A stretch of DNA of 64,000 nucleotides from positions 177,919-241,918 of the forward strand of contig NZ_JAPYPC010000002.1 in NCBI RefSeq assembly GCF_029937855.1, written 5' to 3'. The position numbers were made by a program, and so were the translations under genes. The notes beneath the pieces are model-generated. The model saw only the letters and a list, made by a program, of their open reading frames with translations. It did no database searches and was not told where the DNA came from. The number at the start of each line of letters is the position of its first letter. Position 1 is the stretch's first letter. The DNA is from Christiangramia sp. (GTDB taxonomy: Bacteria > Bacteroidota > Bacteroidia > Flavobacteriales > Flavobacteriaceae). Of this stretch, positions 58,577-64,000 are shown piece by piece.

Positions 58577-59683
58577 ATGAAAGAGACAAGGAAAAATTAC
58601 CCTGTATTATTTTCAGAAATTAATATTAATAGCCTAACCTTGAAAAACAGGATAGCTCTTGCTCCAATGACCCGCACATCTGCTGAAGATAGCGGTGTAC
58701 CATCCGATAGGATGCTTTCCTATTATAAGCGATATGCAAAAGGAGGTTTTAGCCTATTAATTTCTGAAGGCACTTATCCTGATGAAATGTACAGTCAGGG
58801 ATATTTAAATCAACCTGGAATTGCTAACGGCGAGCATATAACTGGCTGGCGCCGTATAACAGATGCTGTTCATAAAGAAGGAGCCAAAATGTTTTGTCAA
58901 CTCATGCATGCGGGAGCACTTTCTCAGGGGAACATTTATGCGGAAAAAACAATAGCACCGTCCACTATTACCCCAAAGGGAGAGCAACTGGGTTTTTATG
59001 GAGGGGAAGGAGAATATCCTACACCTGAAGAAATGAGCAAAAAAGAAATTCAACAGGTTAAAGAAGGATTTGTTCAAGCGGCTGTTAACGCACGTGAGGC
59101 TGGTTTTGACGGGGTTGAAATTCATGGAGCAAATGGGTATTTACTGGACCAATTTCTTACAGATTATACAAATAACCGGCGAGACGAATACGGGGGCAGC
59201 ACAGAAAACAGGGTGAGACTTCTGGTTGAAGTGTGTCAGGCTGTTCGGGAAAAAATCGGGAAAGATTTTGCGGTAGGAATTCGTATTTCACAGGCCAAAG
59301 TAAACGATTACACCCATAAATGGGCAGGCGGGGAAAAAGATGCTGAAATAATATTTTCACAGCTTAATAGTTCAGGGATAGACTTTTTACACGTCACTGA
59401 ATACCATGCCGATGCACCTGCTTTTGATGACAATGGTCCTTCTCTGGCTTCTCTGGCAAGAAATTGGACGAATGTGCCTGTTTTTGCCAATGGAAATCTA
59501 AATTCTCCGGACCTGGCAGAGCAGGTAGTGTCTAAGAATGAAATTGACGTAGTAGCTATAGGAAAAGCTGCTTTAGCCAACAAAGAATGGGCTTTAAAAG
59601 CGCGGGATGCTAAGGAGATGGAAGAGTTTGATCCTGAAAAATTCTTTGTTCCCGATGCTAAAATTAAGAATTTTGAGCTTTAG
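58577..59683 (+). CDS. Old Yellow Enzyme-family NADH:flavin oxidoreductase
   Basis: 368-residue FMN barrel. N-terminal LKNRIALAPMTRTSAEDSG, catalytic H-x-x-N-x-Y set in EIHGANGYLLDQFLTD, phosphate-binding NRRDEYGGS and later VFANGNLNSP. Reduces activated C=C bonds (enals, enones, quinones or nitro compounds) with NAD(P)H. Together with the two preceding genes it suggests detoxification or reduction of reactive carbonyls. Last gene of the cassette. Confidence 0.93.
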   Translation: MKETRKNYPVLFSEININSLTLKNRIALAPMTRTSAEDSGVPSDRMLSYYKRYAKGGFSLLISEGTYPDEMYSQGYLNQPGIANGEHITGWRRITDAVHKEGAKMFCQLMHAGALSQGNIYAEKTIAPSTITPKGEQLGFYGGEGEYPTPEEMSKKEIQQVKEGFVQAAVNAREAGFDGVEIHGANGYLLDQFLTDYTNNRRDEYGGSTENRVRLLVEVCQAVREKIGKDFAVGIRISQAKVNDYTHKWAGGEKDAEIIFSQLNSSGIDFLHVTEYHADAPAFDDNGPSLASLARNWTNVPVFANGNLNSPDLAEQVVSKNEIDVVAIGKAALANKEWALKARDAKEMEEFDPEKFFVPDAKIKNFEL

Positions 59684-59798
59684 TAGGTGAAAACAAAATC
59701 TACTGATTGATATAAGTTTATTATGAAACAGAGCTCTAGAAGGAAGAAGCCGGGTAAAAGATTTAGAATAAACGGTTCAAAAGAAGAGATCAAAATAT

Positions 59799-59830
59799 GA
59801 ACCGCATAAATTATGCGGTTCTGTATTTTT
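59799..59830 (+). terminator. Terminator after the redox cassette
   Basis: Perfect stem GAACCGCATAA / TTATGCGGTTC with a one-base loop and TGTATTTTT after it, 116 bases beyond the OYE stop. The stretch 59831-60002 has a second, imperfect hairpin (about 59910-59950, ACCTCC / GGAGGT and TCGCCA / TGGCGG) and no supported gene. Confidence 0.75.
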
Positions 59831-60002
59831 CCGGTGCCTTCCTTTCCACCTCATGCACTTAATTCTGCGTCAGAAAATGTGGTACACATTCTGGAGCCGT
59901 TTTCTGGTTACCTCCTCTCTGTCGCCAGTTTTTAGTGGCGGGCGGGAGGTTTTAGTTGGTACTAAAGGAAAATTACAATGAGAGTCGCGAAGATAAGGCA
60001 AC

Positions 60003-60031
60003 AAAAAAACCCGCAACATCGTTACGGGTTT
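60003..60031 (-). terminator. Terminator of the tRNA-Phe transcript
   Basis: On the minus strand AAACCCG / CGGGTTT with an 11-base loop followed by a run of T. It lies 7 bases beyond the tRNA-Phe 3' end, as expected for its native terminator. Confidence 0.85.
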
Positions 60032-60037
60032 CCTGGG

Positions 60038-60079
60038 TGGTGCCTCCAGGAATCGAACCAGGGACACAAGGATTTTCAG
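60038..60079 (-). other. 3' part of tRNA-Phe: attachment site (attL/attR) of an integrated element
   Basis: The minus strand reads CTGAAAATC (anticodon loop with GAA), then TTGTGTCC, T-arm CTGGTTCGATTCCTGG and acceptor strand AGGCACCA: the 3' 42 bases of a tRNA-Phe. Directly upstream the sequence no longer pairs with the anticodon stem, D-arm and 5' acceptor strand, so the gene is broken at 60079/60080. This is the classic footprint of site-specific integration into a tRNA 3' end; the element extends rightwards and a complete tRNA-Phe is expected at its far end. Confidence 0.88.
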
Positions 60080-60140
60080 GGCGAAACCCAGTCCGTTACC
60101 AAAACTAAGCCGCTGTGTTTAAACGTGTTAAAATTTATGA

Positions 60141-60437
60141 TTAAGCCGATTTTTGAATTTCAGCCGGTTTTTTATTAACTCGGTTAATAGGTTTTTTTTT
60201 ATTGAATATACGGCTGCTGAACCCAAATATGAATTCTACATTCACATTATAGACCTTACATAGCTGCCTTATGTCCTCTGCAGTGAAGTGCTGTTTTCCA
60301 AGTTTGATATTTCTTACATTCTGATTGATAATCCCTGTGTTCCGTGATATATCGAGCTTCCATCTTTCTCTGCCGGTATTTATAATATGCTCATAAGCTT
60401 CCAGCATCCGGGCATCGGTTACATTTAATTTTGACAT
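60141..60437 (-). CDS. Xre-type helix-turn-helix regulator
   Basis: 98 residues. The helix-turn-helix lies about 25-70: RWKLDISRNTGIINQNVRNI, then FTAEDIRQLCKVYNVNVEFIFG. The basic tail (FNKKKPINRVNKKPAEIQKS) may add DNA contacts. It is the gene nearest the attachment site, a place often held by excision or copy-control regulators, but no specific role can be assigned. Confidence 0.75.
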   Translation of the reverse strand: MSKLNVTDARMLEAYEHIINTGRERWKLDISRNTGIINQNVRNIKLGKQHFTAEDIRQLCKVYNVNVEFIFGFSSRIFNKKKPINRVNKKPAEIQKSA

Positions 60438-60505
60438 GTGGTTTAGTTTAGTTTGAAAATTTACAGTTTAAATTCGATTCAGATTATAAGGGTTTTCCCT
60501 TGCTT

Positions 60506-60961
60506 TTATTCATACCATTGGATGATCTCAATAAGTTCACAATTATTATTTATCTCAGCTATTACATCTTTCTTTAAGGTGCCTCCAAACGAATTTTTAG
60601 CACTGAATTTTGTAATTAATGTAATAGAAGAATCATTATCAAGGTACCTGGTTTCTATATGCTCATAGCTTTCTTCATCATTCAGGCTTGATTTAATTCT
60701 TTCTTCCAGTTCCGGGTGAGATCCATCCCATGCAGATAAACAATTTTCAATATGCTGTACTCTCTTTTCTGCATCGGTTAGCTGAGGTGTTTCGCTTTCA
60801 CCGGAAAAAAACCAAATACCAATTATAATTGCAATTAACACAAAACCCAAACACCCAAAGGTCGCGATCTTTCTTTGCTTTGTTAGATCTGCATCACAGT
60901 TCGGACAGTTTTTCATATCCTTATTTACTTCATGATTGCATTTAGAACATTTTTGTTTCAT
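60506..60961 (-). CDS. Zinc-ribbon, single-span membrane protein
   Basis: 151 residues: N-terminal zinc ribbon with two CxxC knuckles (CSKCNHE, CPNCDAD, residues 5-23), a membrane helix (about 32-53, ATFGCLGFVLIAIIIGIWFF), then an outward C-terminal domain of about 90 residues ending FSAKNSFGGTLKKDVIAEI, a pattern seen in phage- and plasmid-borne exported domains. Possibly a lysogenic-conversion type cargo gene. Function unknown. Confidence 0.7.
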   Translation of the reverse strand: MKQKCSKCNHEVNKDMKNCPNCDADLTKQRKIATFGCLGFVLIAIIIGIWFFSGESETPQLTDAEKRVQHIENCLSAWDGSHPELEERIKSSLNDEESYEHIETRYLDNDSSITLITKFSAKNSFGGTLKKDVIAEINNNCELIEIIQWYE

Positions 60962-60992
60962 TAGTTTTGGTTAAATTTATTATGGACTATTT

Positions 60993-61367
60993 TTAACTGG
61001 CTTTGGTGCCCCTTTTTAGACTATCGATGTAGTCTTCAAGTAATCCTCTTAGGAAAATAATTTCATTATTTAATATTTTGTTTGTTGCAATAAGTGTATA
61101 AGGATTTGTTTCATCCATTACATTATTCTCACTTTCAGATTTTCTATATTTTATAGGTTTTTTACTTAATTCAGTACAGTCAAAAAACTCACAGGGAGAA
61201 ACATTTAGCTCTTCTGATATTTTTAATAAATCTTCAACCTTTATTTTATTTCCTGACTTTTCATAAGCTAAATATGTTCGTTGAGATACATTGATTTTTT
61301 CCGCAAATTCTTTTTGCGTAAATTTTTTCTCCTCTCTTAAAGCTTTTAATTTCAATGTGTTAAACAC
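60993..61367 (-). CDS. Xre-family repressor (CI-like)
   Basis: N-terminal HTH_3 domain (about 4-60): LKLKALREEKKFTQKEFAEKINVSQRTY in sequence, then KVEDLLKISEELNVSPCEFF. The C-terminal half is short and helical, without a LexA-like peptidase. Translation appears to start at GTG 61367. Divergent from the rightward early-type gene cluster across a 129-base regulatory region, as expected for the element's master repressor. Confidence 0.85.
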   Translation of the reverse strand: MFNTLKLKALREEKKFTQKEFAEKINVSQRTYLAYEKSGNKIKVEDLLKISEELNVSPCEFFDCTELSKKPIKYRKSESENNVMDETNPYTLIATNKILNNEIIFLRGLLEDYIDSLKRGTKAS

Positions 61368-61393
61368 TAAATAATAATTTTAACGTGCAAAAA

Positions 61394-61426
61394 ATTGCGC
61401 AATAGGAAAATAATTGCATATATTTG
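61394..61426 (+). promoter_or_regulatory. Rightward promoter with overlapping operator palindrome
   Basis: -33 element TTG (61395-61397), 21-base spacer, -7 element TATATTTG (61419-61426). The perfect palindrome ATTGCGCAAT (61394-61403) covers the -33 element; related half-sites GTGCAA (about 61385-61390) and TTGCAT (61414-61419) lie on both sides. A likely operator set for the divergent Xre repressor. Confidence 0.6.
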
Positions 61427-61496
61427 CCTTAATGTTATTTTAATATTCTAAAACAAAAGTAACAATAAACTTTAAAACGGTAACTAAGGGATTCCT

Positions 61497-61781
61497 ATGA
61501 TAACCACAAAACAAAAAAAGTACATCCTGAAAGCCATTGGAAGTAAACATATTTCCAAGATCAAGAAATGGGCGAAAGATAACGGAGTAAGGAAAGATGA
61601 CGGTACCGAGTTTTCAGCCTCTATGTTCTCTATGGTATTGCACTGGGATAACACAGGAGTTTCCCATAAGCTTGTGGAAGATGCCATTTTTGGGGCCGCA
61701 AAGTTTTATCTGGAAAAATCCAAAGACGAACAACAATCGAGAAGAGATTTTATAGAAGAGGTGAAAGAAGCCAAGCTATAA
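61497..61781 (+). CDS. Small protein of integrated element, first rightward gene
   Basis: 94 residues, basic and helical, with no signal or membrane segment (MITTKQKKYILKAIGSKHIS at the start). Preceded by TAAGGGA 6-12 bases before the ATG. Occupies the place of a cro-like or early regulatory gene opposite the repressor. Residues about 11-60 could form a winged or basic DNA-binding helix set, but no family is confirmed. Confidence 0.65.
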   Translation: MITTKQKKYILKAIGSKHISKIKKWAKDNGVRKDDGTEFSASMFSMVLHWDNTGVSHKLVEDAIFGAAKFYLEKSKDEQQSRRDFIEEVKEAKL

Positions 61782-61785
61782 AAAA

Positions 61786-61807
61786 ACCTGAAGCTGGCAC
61801 TTCAGGT
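61786..61807. terminator. Hairpin with T-run on the minus strand
   Basis: Stem ACCTGAAG / CTTCAGGT with a 6-base loop, directly after the stop of the 61497 gene. The T-run lies on the minus-strand side (TTTTTT), so it would terminate leftward transcription best, while rightward it can act as an mRNA-end or pausing hairpin. Confidence 0.55.
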
Positions 61808-61838
61808 CTCACATAATAACTAACTAAACCACATTATT

Positions 61839-62438
61839 ATGCATGCCAAAACTACTACTTCAAATACTTTCCCGCAACAAATATTTGCAGGAATTAACCT
61901 TAAAAACTCAAATGATGTTGAGTTTGTTGGAATAAAGAAAACCAAAACGGTTGTTTTCTTACAGAATGGAAGTGTCAAGCCTTTCAAAAACCTTCAGAAT
62001 GATTACCTCCAGCTTATCCTGGACAGCTTTAATGGTGATGAAGGTTCGAGACCCTACTTTGAGGGGTTGGACGTTCCATTGCTTAGGAAACTTGAAATAT
62101 ATACCTACTACATGTGGGGCGACCTGGACCACACGCCAGATATTATAAACGGTGTGTTGCAGCCTTCGGAAAACTTTCGCGACTGTACCAATTGCCCTTC
62201 CATAAAGTTTAGTAATAAGGAATTTACGGTACATGATGAGGTACTGAATGAGCGAGATCTTACAATCATAGATATGTCGTTAAAAGAAGAGACAGATATC
62301 GCTATCGCTTCCAGACTTAATATAGCCGTAAAGACGTTGGATTCCTATAAAACAAAATTGTTTAAAAAGATGGGCGGTGTGCAAAGTAAAATAGGATTGG
62401 TATCTGCTAGCTACCAGCACCGGCTTACAACTGTTTAA
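61839..62438 (+). CDS. LuxR-type HTH regulator of the element
   Basis: 199 residues. The C-terminal about 60 residues form a GerE/LuxR-like helix-turn-helix: ITIIDMSLKEETDIAIASR, LNIAVKTLDSYKTKLFKKMG. The N-terminal two thirds contain DLDHTPDIINGVLQPSENF and a CTNCP motif (possible metal-binding cysteines) of an unassigned domain. Likely a positive regulator of the downstream genes. Confidence 0.75.
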   Translation: MHAKTTTSNTFPQQIFAGINLKNSNDVEFVGIKKTKTVVFLQNGSVKPFKNLQNDYLQLILDSFNGDEGSRPYFEGLDVPLLRKLEIYTYYMWGDLDHTPDIINGVLQPSENFRDCTNCPSIKFSNKEFTVHDEVLNERDLTIIDMSLKEETDIAIASRLNIAVKTLDSYKTKLFKKMGGVQSKIGLVSASYQHRLTTV

Positions 62439-62441
62439 AAG

Positions 62442-62458
62442 TTAAGTTATTAACTTAA
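62442..62458. repeat. 17-base palindrome TTAAGTTA-T-TAACTTAA
   Basis: Perfect 8-bp arms around a single T, 4 bases after the stop of the LuxR-type gene and 12 bases before the next ATG. Nearly identical to the palindrome at 63463-63479. Confidence 0.75.
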
Positions 62459-62470
62459 AAATATATAGAC

Positions 62471-62656
62471 ATGAATAAACCTGTACTCCTTAAAAGAGTA
62501 AAAAGATTAGAGGCAACCGGTAAGTTGTTTCTGGAAGAAGCTACGGCGATAAGGAAAGAACTGGAAGGTGGTGCTTCCAGTTCCCCTGAAAAGGGACTTA
62601 ATAAAGCCGATGCAGCCGCTAAAGTCCTGGCAAACCGAAGAAAAGCAATAAACTAA
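62471..62656 (+). CDS. Small hypothetical protein
   Basis: 61 residues, helical and charged (RVKRLEATGKLFLEEATAIRK), with an Ala-rich C-terminus. No recognised family. Lies between two closely spaced genes of the rightward cluster. Confidence 0.55.
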   Translation: MNKPVLLKRVKRLEATGKLFLEEATAIRKELEGGASSSPEKGLNKADAAAKVLANRRKAIN

Positions 62657-62679
62657 AAACCAGAATTCCCCCTGAAATT

Positions 62680-63243
62680 ATGAATTTTAATGCTACCTTA
62701 AATCAACTCGTTAAGAAAACCTTCTACCATCAAGCCTGTACTTTAGAAATTTTCAAAAAGCTTAAAGATATCTCCAATTATTACGATCTACTGGCCTTTG
62801 TAAAAGAACACAGCAGTTTTTTTATCATTAACGAGATCATAGATCATGACTGGCTTTCACAATTCCCAAAAGATACACTGGCCAGTCTTAATATCTTCCT
62901 GAATGGTGCCAACAACCTTTTACTGGATAAGCGAAACTTTACCGCACTGGTATATAACTGCCACCTTACCACAGATGTACTGGATGATTCTGTAGCGGGA
63001 ATCAAGGTATTTGGCACCGGGTACCTGGAAGCCAATCTAAAAGGTAAATCTGCCACCGCTATCAAAGCTTATGGAAGATCTTCTATTGAGGTTGTTGCTA
63101 CAGACTATGCGGTGGCGAATGTGAGCCTTTACCAGAAATCCAACGGACATGTTACCAATGAAGGGGAAAGCATTGTTATGGTTCTAAATAACTCTTCAGG
63201 GGAACATGTTTTTCAGGGTAATGAACAACTAATCTTAAAATAA
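62680..63243 (+). CDS. Hypothetical protein with repetitive beta-strand region
   Basis: 187 residues. An N-terminal helical part (about 1-75) is followed by regular short strands (about 85-170) with a repeating small-Gly-hydrophobic pattern (AGIKVFGTGYLEANLKG, TAIKAYGRSSIEVVATDY, AVANVSLYQKS) like a beta-solenoid. Might be a structural or surface protein; function unknown. Ends 3 bases before the next ATG. Confidence 0.6.
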   Translation: MNFNATLNQLVKKTFYHQACTLEIFKKLKDISNYYDLLAFVKEHSSFFIINEIIDHDWLSQFPKDTLASLNIFLNGANNLLLDKRNFTALVYNCHLTTDVLDDSVAGIKVFGTGYLEANLKGKSATAIKAYGRSSIEVVATDYAVANVSLYQKSNGHVTNEGESIVMVLNNSSGEHVFQGNEQLILK

Positions 63244-63246
63244 TTT

Positions 63247-63471
63247 ATGAAACCACTAACTCAGGATCAGATAGATTTTATCCAGGCTTGCAATGAGGCT
63301 TTGCGCAAGGATTTAAAAACCAAACAAAAAAAGATCGAAGAACAGGCTTGTTTGATCGCTTATTATGAAGAGCAACTGGAAATAAGCAAACCTGCTACCA
63401 GGGGAAACCCTCCACCCCATATTAAGTACCCGGACTGTTTTAAACCTCTTAATAAATTCTCGTTAAGTTAA
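63247..63471 (+). CDS. Small hypothetical helical protein
   Basis: 74 residues, Lys/Glu-rich helix (QACNEALRKDLKTKQKKIEE), then a Pro-rich tail (GNPPPHIKYPD). It begins 3 bases after the preceding stop, so translational coupling is likely. No family recognised. Confidence 0.55.
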   Translation: MKPLTQDQIDFIQACNEALRKDLKTKQKKIEEQACLIAYYEEQLEISKPATRGNPPPHIKYPDCFKPLNKFSLS

Positions 63472-63479
63472 TAACTTAA
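63463..63479. repeat. 17-base palindrome TTAAGTTA-A-TAACTTAA
   Basis: Perfect 8-bp arms around a single A; the left half overlaps the end and stop codon of the preceding gene and the site ends 14 bases before the next ATG. Second copy of the 62442 site. Confidence 0.75.
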
Positions 63480-63493
63480 AAAACTAACCAATC

Positions 63494-63727
63494 ATGGAAA
63501 TATTTTACATCATTTTAATCATAGTAATCCTGGCCGGTTTCGCAATAGGTGGTTTTGTAACCTACAAACATATCCAAAGGATCGTGGAAGAAGAGCAGGC
63601 CGCTGAGGTGAAAGCCATTCAGCAAATGGATATAGAATGTCATTCCCATTGCACCGAACCCTGTACGGAGTATTGCTATGGAATGAAGAAGGAAGTTGAA
63701 AAAGACAAGCCTCAGTTATGGATTTGA
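63494..63727 (+). CDS. Small membrane protein with Cys/His cluster
   Basis: 77 residues. N-terminal membrane helix (about 2-22, FYIILIIVILAGFAIGGFV), then a charged stretch and a dense cluster ECHSHCTEPCTEYCYGM (four Cys and two His in 13 residues), a good metal-binding candidate. No family recognised. Its end overlaps the next small gene by 10 bases. Confidence 0.6.
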   Translation: MEIFYIILIIVILAGFAIGGFVTYKHIQRIVEEEQAAEVKAIQQMDIECHSHCTEPCTEYCYGMKKEVEKDKPQLWI

Positions 63728-63885
63728 TCTTTATAGAAAACAGGATCCTGTTCTGGAAGCAAAAGAAAGACCGCTTGCTAAAACTTAAAAAATCAGAACG
63801 TGGAAACGGGTTAAAGGAAGCAGATAGCATCATAGCCCGGTTAACAGATTGGAAAAACGAATTATCTAAACCACATAACTCATGA
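63718..63885 (+). CDS. Small hypothetical protein (55 residues)
   Basis: The ATG at 63718 overlaps the previous gene by 10 bases in another frame. Amphipathic, Lys-rich (MDLIFIENRILFWKQKKDRL, LTDWKNELSK). Stop 63883-63885 overlaps the next ATG (63882) as ATGA, so coupling is likely. Confidence 0.5.
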   Translation: MDLIFIENRILFWKQKKDRLLKLKKSERGNGLKEADSIIARLTDWKNELSKPHNS

Positions 63886-64000
63886 GAATTGAAAATAATA
63901 CCTTATTAGAAATATATCAGAAAGATATAAAAGATGGATGCCTTAAAATCCCAAATTCAGTAACTCATATTGGAGCCGGGGCGTTTCGTGGAAACCAATT
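63882..64000 (+). CDS. LRR_5 (BspA-like) protein, 3' end cut by window
   Basis: Starts with ATG 63882 in ATGA overlap with the previous gene. The visible 39 residues end in LKIPNSVTHIGAGAFRGNQ, the typical IPxSVTxIGxxAF unit of BspA-type leucine-rich repeats. No signal peptide at the start. LRR_5 proteins of this kind are often surface or phage-borne binding proteins. The gene continues past the right edge. Confidence 0.7.
   Translation, partial: MRIENNTLLEIYQKDIKDGCLKIPNSVTHIGAGAFRGNQ

Noticed and set aside
59877..59981. 34-codon plus-strand frame over the imperfect hairpin at 59910-59950
   Set aside because: Too short, made mostly of the inverted repeat, no start signal; kept only as a note on the hairpin.
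59870..60067. 65-codon minus-strand frame next to the island
   Set aside because: It runs through the tRNA-Phe fragment and its terminator, so the frame is accidental.

Overview
The window looks like a chromosome segment of a marine Bacteroidetes bacterium of the family Flavobacteriaceae, and the gene content resembles Gramella/Christiangramia. That genus-level placement is an inference. The support is the type IX secretion/gliding motor genes gldKLMN, Bacteroidetes-type promoters (TTTG, about 21 bases, TAnnTTTG), many SusC-like and lipoprotein-type exported proteins, AT-rich DNA and a GlgE-type alpha-glucan operon next to a hybrid two-component regulator.

Layout. 1-2769: the 3' end of a PAS sensor that has a DHp helix but no ATPase domain, then a lone receiver protein and a GAF histidine kinase, probably one phosphosignalling operon. 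2936-7059: a DsbD-type thiol reductase and small exported proteins. 7211-15589: topA, a degenerate arginase-fold protein, then gldK-gldL-gldM-gldN with a terminator. 15678-25514: a FAD oxidoreductase, a DUF983 protein, an ABC-F ATPase, a complete RND efflux operon (adaptor, pump, TolC-like channel) and two small proteins. 25576-25648: an initiator tRNA-fMet with a textbook promoter and terminator. 25764-31131: lipoproteins, PEP carboxykinase and an exported amidohydrolase. 31666-44689: a DUF4403-like protein, a 1303-residue hybrid two-component-type regulator, and on the opposite strand the operon glgE-mak-glgB-GH31. 44917-50287: a two-domain cupredoxin-like lipoprotein, an RNA methyltransferase, a conserved protein of unknown function, a VOC protein and a SulP transporter. 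50549-55693: era, der and an outer-membrane beta-barrel protein. 56032-59683: a tiny membrane protein and a three-gene redox cassette (SDR, quinone-oxidoreductase type, Old Yellow Enzyme type).

From about 60080 to the window end is an integrated element. The 3' part of a tRNA-Phe gene (60038-60079, minus strand) with its own terminator is left at the junction, which marks one attachment end. Inside are two Xre-type regulators, a zinc-ribbon membrane protein, a divergent promoter/operator region, and a rightward run of closely packed small genes that ends in a truncated LRR_5 (BspA-like) gene. The integrase and the rebuilt tRNA-Phe would be expected beyond the right edge. It is probably a temperate phage or a related integrative element.

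Points most worth a second look: the hybrid regulator has lost both its phospho-His and its phospho-Asp; the arginase-like protein in the gliding locus has lost half its metal ligands; the lipoprotein at 44917 has a possible copper site in one of two duplicated domains; two 17-base palindromes recur just upstream of island genes; and two kinds of intergenic repeat occur in more than one copy.
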